The position numbers and the translations under genes are program-made. From NCBI GenBank assembly GCA_009763385.1, contig CM019824.1, positions 109,386,660 through 109,450,659 of the forward strand: a DNA stretch of 64,000 bases, read 5' to 3'. Numbering within the stretch: the stretch's first letter is position 1; the number at the start of each line of letters is the position of its first letter. Shown here piece by piece: positions 21,255 to 32,444 of the stretch. Under the pieces are notes generated by a model that saw only the letters and a list, made by a program, of their open reading frames with translations, had not been told where the DNA came from and did not search any database. The stretch comes from Coix lacryma-jobi var. lacryma-jobi (taxonomy: Eukaryota; Streptophyta; Magnoliopsida; Poales; Poaceae).

Positions 21255-22509
21255 GATCGACACTCCCGGAGCCCCACCAAGAGCAGGAGCCAAGCGTCGA
21301 GCCGGAGATCCAGGAGCTCCAGCAGTCGGAGGAAGCAGACCCCGCGGCCGACACTAACCTGCCCGAGTGCCCCTCCCACGAGGCCTCGGTTTTCACTCAA
21401 GGCAAGCCCCGGAGCATTCTAAGTCTCCCAGTTTTTGCAATTAATTTACTTGAGTCCTTTTATATTGTGATGCATTAGGTATAGGAGTTGATTGAATCCT
21501 AGTTGTTGCATTACCCTTCCTTGATTATCGATTATTACCTGCCTTGTTACCCTGTTACTGCTTTATAATGTAGAATTGCTTAGCCTGCTTAATAAAAGTA
21601 GTAGTTAAGGATGTTTCCGTAATACCCCGATGGGTATTTACCGGATCACGGTTGGCTATATTTGCTATCGTGGAAAAGAACCTGAGTAGTAATGAAATAC
21701 GGTCAACTGGAAGGCAAAGCACAAGTTTGGAAACTTGGGGCAGTCCGTCCGTTGGATCGTGTAGGTTTGTATCGATGTTGGCCCTCGTTCATTTTTGAAC
21801 GCGCCCTTTTACTTAGGGATATGTCGGTGCCGTAATCATCGACCCCAAAGCCGGTTAGAAGCTGTTCGGGCCGGTCTCAACCCGTGTCGTGCCCTCTAGT
21901 ACGGAAGTTGCGATCTGCCGCGTGAGGCCATCGCCAGACTCTGATTGGGCGGTCCGTGCTTGAGCCGCGACGATTACCACCACGAACAAGCGTCGAGCGG
22001 TTGCCCAATGCATGGACCCGACGGGGAAAGTGTGGGCTGGTATTAAAGGTTTTTCATCAGCTGATTTGGAATTCGATTCGAGTCGCCGTCTCCCCCGGTT
22101 AGTGGGAAACTATGGCGAGCTTCACCACGATACAACTCCATGTGATGTTTAAAGGTTCAACTAAAATGTGGATAAGTCAACTGGATATGGTTATATTATT
22201 GTTTGTTAGATTCAAGTGAGTGCTCTAGTACAGGTAATAACCTAGAACTAAGGAGTAGGTTTAAAAGTAACAACTCATCATAATCATTAATTATCCCTTA
22301 TCTGAATTTGAGCCTTTTCGCAACTAAAAGATCCCAGCTCCACCTCAAAAGCCTTGCATACCCTTGGAGTCTTTTATTTTCAGTTAGACGGGTAAGTCTA
22401 GCTGAGTACATTCCCGTACTCAGGGTTTATCCCGTTTGTTGCAGATGGCCAGGTCTACTTTGGCTATTGTAAGCACTGCCTCTACCCAGTGGAAGGTGAT
22501 GAGGAGTAG
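21255..22509 (+). other. Putative two-exon coding segment in E1 3' LTR (in-frame copy)
   Basis: The upstream exon, 21255-21401, follows ACATGCAATAG and reads STLPEPHQEQEPSVEPE...LPECPSHEASVFTQ to a GC donor (CAAG|GCAAGC). The downstream exon, 22445-22509, follows TTGTTGCAG and reads (D)GQVYFGYCKHCLYPVEGDEE then TAG. Both splice junctions are phase 1 and the frame is open throughout; the implied intron is 1043 nt. A CxxC (YCKHC) is present. I did not find the upstream exon or start codon with confidence; the GC-rich segment with a donor at 19386 is a candidate. No known domain recognised. Confidence 0.5.
22403..22422 (+). other. Conserved LTR hairpin (E1 3' LTR copy)
   Basis: Identical to 11270-11289: TGAGTAC, loop ATTCCC, GTACTCA. 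Confidence 0.65.
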
Positions 22510-22938
22510 GCCCAGGGCAGGGTCGTCAAGAAGCTTTCCTCCTTCTTTTGCCGGACTAAGACTACTGGTGGCACACTATCTTAAAAAGGAGGAATGACTT
22601 GTGTTGAGTTGGTTTATCAAACAATGTTTTATTTGGACCACGTTTGTTGTGGTCGTGTTTTAAACTTATTCGAGCTTCCGCACTTTTAAAATCAATCTTG
22701 TAATAACTCTGTTTTAAATTCCGCACTCTGATGTTTTAAATTCGATTTCGTTTCACTGTGATGTCTCTTTACGGATGTAACCTTTGAACGATGCGATCCT
22801 GTATGTTCTGGTGTAAGAAATCCTTCGAGATTTCCGGACTACCGGGGTTATATGGGTTCAAGTATGGGTCGAAGTCAGACGGATTTGACTAAGATAATAC
22901 TTGAGCTCTTATAATCAGGACGGTTCCGCCACAAGGAC

Positions 22939-23793
22939 GGCGACGAACGCCGGCGAGCGCTCGGTCTTTCTCCCCTTTCCGCCCGAGCACCGACGAGAGC
23001 GAAGAGGAGGCAGGCATAAGGGAGTGGAGCGGCTCTGGCTTGCGCGAGTGTAGGCGGGCGGGCCTTGTGCTCGCCACGCCGCGCGGACGCTGTACGGCCG
23101 GCCAGCGCGAGCCACGCGGCGGGAGATGACCGACATGGTCGGCCACCCACGCGCGCGTTGATTATCTCCTAATCCCTTCGGTGAAAAGCTAAACCACTTG
23201 CTCCATTCAGGAGAGCTATGTGCCAACTACAACTTTGCTTATAGGATCGTGCACTGGTTCGGCCTAGGTTTTGCTCAAGAAAGCTCCAAACATCCCTAGA
23301 CGAAACTGTTTCGACAGTTATAGGACTTAGGAAAATTTTCCAAGTCTAACTCCAATTCTGCCTTGTAGGCCTCAAAACACCATGTTAACCTCATTTTCAT
23401 GAGTTGACCCAAAAATAACTTTTGTTCTACTCTAAAATCTACACACTTTTGGTTTAGGGCACTCATCCATGCAAAGCTTCTATCATGGAGGTCTTTGTTA
23501 ATCAAACAAAAAGACTCCTAGGGCTCCATTAGGGCAACTAGTGTTAGAGACTTGATTTAGCCAAAATGACCAACATAAACTTGGCTTCATTTTGACTCCT
23601 CAGCAAGCTTAGACTACTTAGGAACTCCACTACTCCAAAAACAAGCCAAACAAGCATCATACCATGCATGATCAAAAGCAACTTAGCACATGAAATGACA
23701 CTTTACAAAGAAGAAATAGACATATGAGAATGCTTTATGCTCATGCGATGTCAAGTTATGCATTTAGGGTTGCTTAACACTAGAGGTGTTACA
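22939..23793 (-). mobile_element. Minus-strand Tekay-like LTR, 5' portion
   Basis: Continuation of the LTR broken by E1. On the minus strand it begins at 23793 with TGTAACACCTCTAGTGTTAAGC, close to E1's TGTGACACCCTAGTGTCAAGC, and also shares TCATTTCATGTG. The GC-rich part next to the break (22939-23160) joins smoothly to 7230. The right flank is CCAAC (23794-23798); its partner is lost. Confidence 0.8.
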
Positions 23794-23936
23794 CCAACTA
23801 CTCAAGGTTTTATGGTAAACACACTGAATCTTACAATGGAGGTATGAATAGAAAGGTCTAGTGTTTGATATCTTATCCTACAGTTATGATCCAACCTTTT
23901 ATCGAGGACGAGTAAAAGCCTAAGTGTGGGGGAGTT
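23794..23936 (+). mobile_element. 3' end of an Athila-type element body with polypurine tract
   Basis: A 143-bp remnant ending in TAAGTGTGGGGGAGTT (23921-23936), the usual polypurine tract form of Athila-type elements, directly before an LTR starting TGTTGACAC. The rest of the body was separated by the minus-strand Tekay-like insertion or lost. Confidence 0.65.
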
Positions 23937-25193
23937 TGTTGACACTAATTAACTTTTATTATTAAAGGTCAATTAAACATAAAAATGGTTAAATATATAA
24001 ATTCCACCTTAGTATAGGGTTTAAAACTAATAAATTCCACGAGTTTTGGTGAATTGTGAATCTGCAGGGATTAAACAGGGAAACAACCCTCAATTGCTTC
24101 CCCTAGAAGGAAACCGACGGGAGATAACGCATTCGTCAAGTCAGGAATCTTCCAGAAGACTCTAGAGGACACCTGAAGACACCACGAGGTGGGACACCCC
24201 GAGCCACCTTTAGGTGGGACCGACCGGTCTATGGGTCCCACCGGTCGGTCCCCCCCAGGGCGCCACTGACCTCCCCCTTCTGGAATCTTCCTCTACCGCC
24301 TTTGAGGATCAATCTCAGCCCTACGTGAAGTCGGTTTGATCTAACGGTCGCGGTTGATCCCTCAGGGCTATATAAACAGGCCCTCAGGCCCCAGGCTAGA
24401 CAGAAGGTCCCTCTTCAGAACGTCTACGCTTCATTCAGAAACCCTAGAAGAGACTTCAGGAGTCAGCTTTCAAGTAGAAGACTAGATACCCCTCTAGATA
24501 GGTTTAGAACCTAGTCTTATACTAGAACTAGAAGAAAGAGAGAGAGGAAGAGATCAAGAAGGAGCTCCGGCCTGTCGGATCAACTTCTTCATCTTGTACC
24601 TATGGATTCAAGTTCTTCATCAACTTGCTTCAACGATTGTTTCGGTAATCAACGTCTATATTTAAGTTTGAGTTATTGTTCTTATTATTCTTAAGGTTTA
24701 TGACTCTCTTTTGAGTACTTTAATTCTAGTCGCACTAGAGTTAGAGTAGTTGGATAGTTTAAGCGTGGTGATTAGACTTGATAGCTCATAGTTGCCTCCT
24801 ATAACGCCGATAGTAGTGGTTGTTCGCAAGGGTGACTCTTATAGCCTTGTTCATTCTTCTATAGTCCACTCACCCGTGTGTAGGCTCGGTAGGATTTATC
24901 ATTTGCATAAAAGAATCATACTTTGTTTGTGACCTTTTATGGCAACTTCCCCACTAAGAATAATATGAACATATCACTCTTAAGTTGGATTTAGATAACC
25001 TTAGTGATCCCCTCTATGCTTTTAGCTTCTCCGTCCCTGTTAGCTACTTAGGGGTTATACTCTTTAAGACTTAACACTATCCATTCCTTTGGGTTCGATA
25101 TTAAAACTGGGTTACTCTGGTGAAGTGCTACATTGGTAGATTTTATCTGTGCGCTTGCAGATAAAGTAGATTGTGCGTTAATTTATAACAACA
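23937..25193 (+). repeat. Athila-type LTR
   Basis: 1257 bp, beginning TGTTGACACTAATTAAC and ending GTTAATTTATAACAACA, so the ends are inverted relatives. It follows a polypurine tract and no primer site follows, so it is a 3' LTR. TATA box at 24369-24376 (TATATAAA). The end near 25140 (GTGCGCTTGCAG) resembles the ends of the other Athila-type LTRs here. Confidence 0.7.
24369..24376 (+). promoter_or_regulatory. TATA box of Athila-type LTR
   Basis: TATATAAA in CAGGGCTATATAAACAGG, followed by a plausible transcript start 25-35 nt downstream. Confidence 0.6.
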
Positions 25194-26160
25194 GTCGCCC
25201 GACCCCCTTATGTCCCCTCTGCCATGTGCCATGAGTGGGAGACAACGAAGTGACTCTAGGAGTGTGAAAAGAAAGGTGAAGAGTGGCATAGGATAGGTCG
25301 CCCGACCCCCTAATGCCTCCTTTGATCACTTTAGTGAAAACCATCCACCCTTTCTTAAAGTGCCTTAAAATAATGTGCAAGTGGAAGTGTCATATGCCAT
25401 GAGTGGGAGACATAGAAATGACCTTAGTGGAGGAAAGAGGAAAGGAGTGGAGTGGCCTTTGGTCATTTCATTTCACTCTCACTACAAGGAGTATCTTGCA
25501 AATATAATACACATAGTGGAGGGTACATGAGTAGGTCGCCCGACCCCCTCATGTAGTCTTTGGTCACTTCTGTCTCCATCATTATGCTTTACCTCATGAC
25601 TAGTGCAATTATTACCAGTAGTGGAGTGCTCATAGGGGCATGGGCAGGTCACCCGACACCCCTATGCACCCTCCAGCACTTGGCCTTCCTCTGCTATAAA
25701 TACCAGGGCAATGGGAGCTCAACCATCACAACAATTTCCAGCTCAAGCTCCCAAAATTTCCACCCTCTAGTTATCCTCTGAATCTCTCAAGTAGTGGTGA
25801 TAGTCTTTCTGAAGTTCATTCTCTAGTTAGTCATTCTAAAACCAAAAACTCAAAAAGAGTTTCTTTCCTTTCATTTGCATCATTAAGCTTGCTTGTATCC
25901 TGAGTTACTCTCCGCAAGATAAGATTGTGGAGTGTAACAACCCACAAGAACGGTTTGTGGAGGCAACCATGCCCTACAAGGACTACTAACACTGGACGAC
26001 TAACTGCTAATACTAATCTCTTGTTGTCCTAGTATTGTTCTTGTGATCTCCCTGCTGCAGATATGAACCCATTCAAGTCCCTGACGAAGAAGGCAAAGCG
26101 CATTTTGAGCGGAAGCTCATCACGACGCCCACTTTCCACTGAGGAATAGCATAGGAGTGA
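25194..26160 (+). mobile_element. Athila-type LTR-like or spacer sequence with GGTCGCCCGACC dyads
   Basis: Four close relatives of the dyad GGTCGCCCGACCCCCT occur near 25194, 25293, 25533 and 25645, as in the LTR at 28920. A TATA box (TATAAATA, 25695-25702) follows. Near 26060 an acceptor-like CTGCTGCAG precedes an ATG (26063) that opens a 28-codon frame ending at TAG, probably the broken start of ORF1. No primer site is present, so this is not a complete 5' LTR. Confidence 0.5.
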
Positions 26161-27477
26161 ACCGATGGAGAGCCCGTACCATGGTGCCATTACCGCACCC
26201 CCGACAAGAGTGGAGACGATGAGAGCGGCCTCTCATTTACGCCACAAGAATACCAGAAGTTTCTCTCACTCCGAGGGCGCATGTTCATGCACACCAAGGT
26301 GCTGGACCCAGCTCTCCTCGACACGTCAGGTATGACCACCGAATTCAACATTGCATTCTCTTTAACCGGATGTCAAGGCTTTTGGGTACTTGATGAACTA
26401 GGAATAAAAATACATACTCTTGAGTTCCTATGTTCATTGCAAGTAGTTAACAATAGAGTTTATTTCTGCATGTTCAACCAAGATTTTAACTTAACATGGA
26501 GTGAACTCAATATAGCCCTTGGTTTTGATGAAGCATGTTTCCTAGATTTGAACCATGCTACACGTAGATTTGATAAATCTGAATTTTGGGGTTCAATAAC
26601 TACTTTGCATGATTGTTCCAATCCCATATCTGATGAAATCCATAACCCAACCTTGAGGTTTATCCACCGTTGGATGACCATCACTCTTTTTCCCCGTCTA
26701 GACGCACAACACATAAGCGCTAAAGAACTAAGATTAATGTTTGCCTTAGTGAAGAAAATCCATGTTTCACCTGTAAAGCTCCTAGTTGAGTTTTGGCAAG
26801 GAGTGTTTTGTAGAGATGACTCTATTGAGTTCACCTCTCTCATCACTCGCATTGCCGAGTCTTTAAACCTGCTAGATTCTCACCATGTAGAGTACCTGGA
26901 CATACCGAGGGGTGTGCTCGGGGAAGCATTTTTTGTGCATGCTCATATGCTTAAGAGAGGACCACGAGGTGGTCTCAAAATGGTTTATCGCGGCCATACA
27001 ACCGTGGTCCCGCTACCAAATAGCCGACTTCGGTTGCATACGGTCCGCCAACTAACCATTAACTTGGACCGAGAGGCAGCACGTCGAAGTTTTGCAGGGA
27101 GGGACAGGACTCGTACCAGGACACAAGCTGCACAGTTTGAACAAGGCGGCACATCATATGGTGCTAGGGGAGATGTAGAGGAAGGTGATGAGGCCACGTC
27201 AAGCACAATGCAGATTTCAAGTTCTGATGGACGGCCACCACGACCATCCCGCACTCAAAGTGCGCGATCCTCCTTCTCAGGAGATTTTCGCGAGATGCGT
27301 CAGCAACTGGATGAACTTACCAGCGGGATTGGAGAGCTGCGCATTGAACAAGGTATCACAAGAATTAACGCAACTGATAATAGAGAGTTTATACAAGCAA
27401 TGGAGGATGAGGAAGCCAAACAGTGGGCAACTTGGTGGGCACAATATCCGCCACATCATCCACCACCAAGCCATTAG
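26161..27477 (+). pseudogene. ATHILA ORF1/env-like protein, 5' end broken
   Basis: The frame is open from 26161 (first ATG 26281, 398 codons) to TAG at 27475-27477; the preceding in-frame stop is near 26158. Upstream residues (LSFTPQEYQKFLSLRGR) continue the homology, so the real start lay further 5' and has been lost by a stop or frameshift between 26063 and 26161. Features include FWVLDELGI, a conserved TWSELNIALGF, a basic region near residues 260-280, Ser-rich low complexity, and a C-terminal QWATWWAQYPPHHPPPSH. In the family this frame lies 3' of pol and its role is unsettled. Neither gag nor pol accompanies it here. The family call is from general resemblance to the ATHILA ORF-1 family. 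Confidence 0.6.
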
Positions 27478-28919
27478 CAAAAAGCAAGCTTGGGGGAGGT
27501 TCCCTCCCCCACTAAGGTAAGTTTTTATTTATGCATCTGCATCTTTGTTTATTTATGCATTCCATGCATGTTTATTTTCTTTAGTAATAAATAAATAAAC
27601 TCCCACATATAATTAACAACAAAAATATTTCTCTTCATGTATGTTTCATACATGTTTACTCTTCCTGGATATGATCAATAGTTGCTCTCTTAATATTTCT
27701 CTAGTGTCTAGTTTACAACTTAATATTTCTCTGAGCATGGATTACTTAGCTCACATGAGACCATCATGAGCCTAAAACTTTGTGGATAGCAAAAAGCTGT
27801 AACTAAGTCTAAGTTGTTGTGAGATAAGATATAGCTAAGATAAGAGTTGCTATAATATTGTTTCCACCTGTTGAATTATCAGAGTTTTATTTTAAAATGG
27901 TGAAAAACCTTTCTGTTCCTCAATGGTGATGAAATTCCTACCAAAGCCGTATATACCCTTTGATGACATAAGCCTTTCTATAAAAGCAACTTGCTTTGTG
28001 TTGAGTCTTGTCAAGTCTTGTTGACCCTCGTTGAGAGACTTATCATGCTCCCAAGATCAAGATCACATACACTCCACATACACACGCCGCTTCTACACTG
28101 GAAGTGCGCAAAAACATGCCTTTTATGTCCACCAAATAAATGCTCCATGTTCTAAAAGAATGATCTCTCCAGTTTAATCTATTAGAAGAGACAAAGGCTA
28201 TGCAAAAGTATGAGAAAAAGAAAAAAAATATGGACACATGTAGGTCCAAAGTATTGAAAAAAGAAAAAGAAGAAAAAGAGAAAAAGATGAGCATGTAGAG
28301 CTCATGAATAAAAAAGGTTATGATAGCCTTGTCTCAAAAGAATAAGTGTTAGGAAGAGATCATATCAACTAAAGGAGCACAAATACCATGTACCACACAC
28401 ATGCACATCTTGATCTAAGAGTATGACACTTCTCTCCTTGGATCCAAGCTTTGACTTGACAACATATGCAAGGTAAGTATGCTACATATTTTACCCCTAC
28501 CAAGCTCTACATAGACCTTATTAGAAGTAGGATGAAAAAGAAGGCAACTTTACACATATGCCTTGGTGAGGAACCATACACCATATGAGTGACATGAGAG
28601 TACCATATGAGGAACATTTTCTTTGAAAAATGCAAAACCTCTGGTATGCAAACTTGTGTGGAACAAGAAAAATGATACTCAAATCAAAAGATGTTCTATC
28701 TCTCAACCGCTCAAGACAAAGGAAAAGGCTACAAGCCCCATGGAGGACTAAGGTAATATGAGTGAGTTTTCAATATTGCTAACTTTTCCATTCAAAAGAG
28801 AACTACTTTGTTGTATACATGATACTCTTGAAATGTTAAACATAGTAGCAACCCCGGATCCATCGAGGCTAAGTTTACTATTTGCTCGGGATGAGCAAAT
28901 GTTAAGCTTGGGGGATTCT
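27478..28919 (+). mobile_element. Athila-type 3' noncoding region and polypurine tract
   Basis: AT-rich, no supported gene. It starts with AAGCTTGGGGGAGG just after ORF1, a motif repeated in the inverted fragment near 38640. It contains a purine-rich stretch at 28216-28287 and ends in AAGCTTGGGGGATTC (about 28904-28918), the polypurine tract of the LTR at 28920. Confidence 0.6.
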
Positions 28920-30430
28920 TGTTGACGGTGGAATATTACCAAAATAATACACCCAAAACCCCATCAACAAGCTCAGTATTAAGGAAGAATAACATGGCAT
29001 GAACATATTTTTATCAATAACCAGCTCGACTTGTATATGGAAGTGTATTTATGTAGATAATGAAGAAATGTGGCAAAGTGAGCTGGTGGGCCCTACATAA
29101 GGGGGTCGCTCGACCCCCTTATGGCCCCACCAGGGCTCCACCAAGTGGCATCAACCATGCTAAGCTCCCAAGTGAAAGAATATACCAAGGAGATCTGGTG
29201 GGACCCACATGAGCAGGTCGCCCGACCTGCCTATGGGCCCACCAGGGTTCTGCCACGTGTCATGATCCATGTCAAGCCTCCCAAAGTGCTTCTCCACCCT
29301 TGGATCACAATTGTGCTTTCTCTCAACGGTGGAAGATGAAGTCACATGGATCAATGGGCCCACAACGAAGCATCCAAAGTGATCATGACACATTTCAACG
29401 TGCCAAACACCAAATGACAAGTGAGGACATCATCTACACATTCCAAGGTGGGGCCAAGTTGTCATAGGGGGGTCGCCCGACCCCCCCCCCCATGGGTCGG
29501 TCGACCTAGGGGTGCCCCCCTAGGTGGCTTCTCGTGGAAGCTAAGGTGCCTTCACGGTGAATCAAGCCCAAGTCACATCAGCCCTTCATCTTGAGGTGGT
29601 TACAATCCAACGGAGGAGGATCGACATCACGCGGATCGATGACGTGGCGGTGGAGTAGCCCCTACTCCACCTGCACCTATAAATAGAGGCCCTCCCCCTC
29701 TCATTTGAGACAGCAAGTCACCAAGGCATCAAGTGATGTGAAGAATTAGAGTAGACACTATAGTTATAGTTAGTGTGGGAGTTAGAGTTGAGTAGCAAGC
29801 TCTGCTTGGGTCTTCTGGAGCTATCTTCAGAAGAGTCTGGTATAGCTTTTATCTTTATCTTTCTACTTTTGTAAGACTTTACTTATAATACTAGTCTTTC
29901 CTTACTTTACTTAGTTATTACTTTGTGCAATATTATACCTGTTATAGTATTGTTGTGATTTACCTTATTGTTTAGCCGTTATATAGTAGAGTGATTGGCT
30001 TGGCAACATGCCTGCAAATTATCATTGCCGGTAACACGGTATTCTAGTTAACCGTAAGTAGCTAGAGTAGTGAGAGACGGTGTAAGCGTGGTGCTTATAC
30101 AAGATCTTACCTTTGGTTGTCGCCTGTCGCACGGATAGATAGTGGTAGCTAGCAGGTGGTGACAGCCCTAAATCTGGTCTCCGGAGTCCACCACGTGTTT
30201 TTAGGCAGGACTTAAAGGATAAGGCTGAGCATGACGTTCCGACAGTAAGAGTCTCTGTGCTCCCTGTCCGCTCGTCGCCTAGTTTGCTTGTCGTGAGGCG
30301 TTGTTCTATTGTGTTTCGTCTTTGCGCTTGAGTTAAGTCATAGAACTAGAGTTAGCAACATAGGAGTCGTATACTCTCTCGTTGTCCTCCCACCTAGCTA
30401 CATTATTAGTTGTCCTATAGTTATCCTGGT
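28920..30430 (+). repeat. Athila-type LTR, left portion (split by E3)
   Basis: Starts TGTTGACGG after a polypurine tract. Dyads of the form GGTCGCCCGACC lie at 29101-29122, 29213-29230 and 29463-29488, all upstream of the TATA box at 29678. E3 interrupts it after CTGGT (30426-30430); it resumes at 34948. Confidence 0.75.
29678..29685 (+). promoter_or_regulatory. TATA box of Athila-type LTR
   Basis: TATAAATA in CACCTATAAATAGAGGCCC, a textbook plant TATA context. Confidence 0.7.
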
Positions 30431-31431
30431 TGATGAGGACATCACCGGTTCATATATGAGTATCTTATCCACTTCTAAACCAAAGGTGCTACCATTCTAT
30501 ATGAGACTTATTATTGATACATTTGATGAATGGGTGCTGCACCATAAAATATGTGTATTGTCATTTTCAGAATTACATGCATGGATCAAGTGAAGGTTTG
30601 ATTGCATAAGGAAAGCTTGGAAGATCAATGAAGTTGATTGGGGACCAAGTCCAAGTGTTCTTAACGTTCTCCACAAAGCCACCACATCAGTTTTGGCACA
30701 AGCAAACAAAGAGTCCAAGTCCAACACGTTTTGGGGTTGAATTCGGACTGCAGAAGAGTCCCATCTTGCGACGACCACCACGATTTCATACGGACTCCGA
30801 TTGGGACGTTCTAGCACTTTTTGGAAAGCTTATCAAGTCTAGTTTCCAATGGATCTAGAGTTACATTCATATCGTATAAGATGCATCCGCAGTCTTTAGT
30901 TTAATGGCGACAGCTTTTCTGCCACCGGTGCTGCGTCACCCTATTTTGGCCCAATGGCCCTTGTATCATGTTGGGTCCATTAGGGACATGTCCTAGGGTT
31001 GGAGGACGACCCCAACACCCCTTTGGTCATCCTCCCATCTACTTATATCCCTCTAGAGCCGCCATGAACAGATTGGGTTTTTGTTTGATTGAAAGTTTAG
31101 CCATTGCTACTTCCTGGCAGCGCGTGTGTCGGATCAGACCACCCGTCTGCTTGTATCCAGAACCCCAACTTCATGTGTATCACATCTGAACCTTCATATT
31201 AATCTAGCAATTCAGTGCTTGTTCTACTTGTTCTTCGATTGCTTGCAGGAATAACCCTAGTGGTTTGGTTGGTCGTACATCCACAAGATTGCGAGCAACC
31301 GCTAGAATTGGTGTATCGATTGCTAAGGCGCAGCATCCTTGGATGGTTGTAGTCAGGTCGTGAACATCGTTTTAGTCCAAGTCGAAGTTATCCCTCTCCA
31401 CCGAAAGATCGGGACACCCAAATTTCTATCA
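30431..31431 (+). repeat. E3 5' LTR
   Basis: 1001 bp, TGATGAGG to TCTATCA. The frame that the 3' LTR contributes to the ORF is broken here by TGA (CAAGTGAAGG in place of CAAGGGAAGG), which does not affect the protein made. Confidence 0.85.
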
Positions 31432-31433
31432 AT

Positions 31434-31446
31434 TGGTATTCAAAGC
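31434..31446 (+). promoter_or_regulatory. E3 primer-binding site
   Basis: TGGTATTCAAAGC, two bases after the LTR. Like E2's TGGTAATCAGAGC it has one more base than the tRNA-iMet complement TGGTATCAGAGC, plus one mismatch. Confidence 0.65.
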
Positions 31447-31947
31447 AAGGTTTATTGGTGAGAGATTTCCAATCCTTCGTTGTTTTATTTTTCCTATAGT
31501 CCAGAAAAGCCAAAAAAATAGTAGATTAGTTTTCCCATAATCCTATAAATCTTTTGAGCCTTTGCTGGTACTTCTTAGTTAGGGCTTGTTGAGTTTGGTT
31601 TACATCGGTTGAGTCATGTTGCTGGTCTTAGATTTTGGCTTTTAGAGTTTCGAGTTCTTATCACCTTTTGGTCACTATCAATCATATTCATCTCTGCTGC
31701 CACCACCACCACCACCATACACATATCCACTACACCATATACATCTCCGTTGCAATCACCATCTTCGTTGCACATATCCATCCCTGCTATTTTGTTAACA
31801 CTAGCAAATCTGTTTGGGCACATATAAAAATCTGAGTTGCTAGCTCTATTCTTGTTACTCCCTGAAAAGAAAGAGAAATGCATTGTAAGTGGTTTCTTTT
31901 AAAATCTGATTTATCAAATTCAGATTTGTTCTAGTTGTGCAAATTAA

Positions 31948-32027
31948 AAGAAAAGAAGAAGAAAAATCAGAAAGAAAAGAAAGGAAAAGAGAAAGAAAGA
32001 GGCAAAAAAAAGAGAGGATGAAGAGAA
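31948..32027 (+). repeat. Purine-rich tract in E3 leader
   Basis: About 80 bp nearly all A and G, at the same place in the leader as the A/G tract of E2 (43931-43984). Confidence 0.7.
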
Positions 32028-32444
32028 AAAGGGAGTGATAGCTTGCTGTTCTTGTTCTTTTTTCCTATTGTATCGTGACTTTGTTTGTGTCTAGGCTCGC
32101 GTCTCTAGCACGGTCTAGCCTAGGACCAGCATAGTACCACCGTTGAACGATTTCTCAACTCGCTTTGTGACTAATGTGGTGCTAGTACTTCCTTGCACAT
32201 TAATTTCAGCCTTCCTACAGGTCCACATATCCAACTACAACTTGAAAGGTGTTGTTGCTGCGGCATCGATATCTTATTTTCTAAGGTTTTCGACTTGTTG
32301 GTTGCTGCCACCTCCAGTTTTGCTTGGTAAGAACTTGTAAGAACTTGTTTGAACAGGTAGAGACTGAGAAAATCATAAAAGACACATCCTAGTTGTTGAT
32401 AGGAGGACACATATTATTTTTGTGTTTCTTGTTCTCTACTAATC

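Larger units (their letters stand above)
7236..22933 (+). mobile_element. E1: intact Tekay-like chromovirus (Ty3 group), 15.7 kb
   Basis: E1 is a complete LTR retrotransposon: 5' LTR, primer site, leader, an extra frame (ORF0) with an H3-like start, an uninterrupted gag-pol with a terminal chromodomain, polypurine tract and 3' LTR. Perfect target duplications AGGAC flank it (7231-7235 and 22934-22938). It inserted into the LTR of a related minus-strand element. The LTRs are 4565 and 4593 bp and differ by few substitutions, so the insertion looks recent and the element could be autonomous. The lineage call rests on the chromodomain, the Met primer site and the very long LTR. Confidence 0.92.
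18341..22933 (+). repeat. E1 3' LTR
   Basis: 4593 bp, ends TGTGACACCC and TTCCGCCACA. Relative to the 5' LTR it has an extra copy of a 17-18 bp unit near 18700-18720 (CGGCCCATCCGGCCTTTCGG region) and many one-base length differences between about 19830 and 21840. The right flank is AGGAC, identical to the left flank. Confidence 0.92.

Noticed and set aside
31695..31725. CCA microsatellite
   Set aside because: Short simple repeat in the E3 leader, nothing beyond it.
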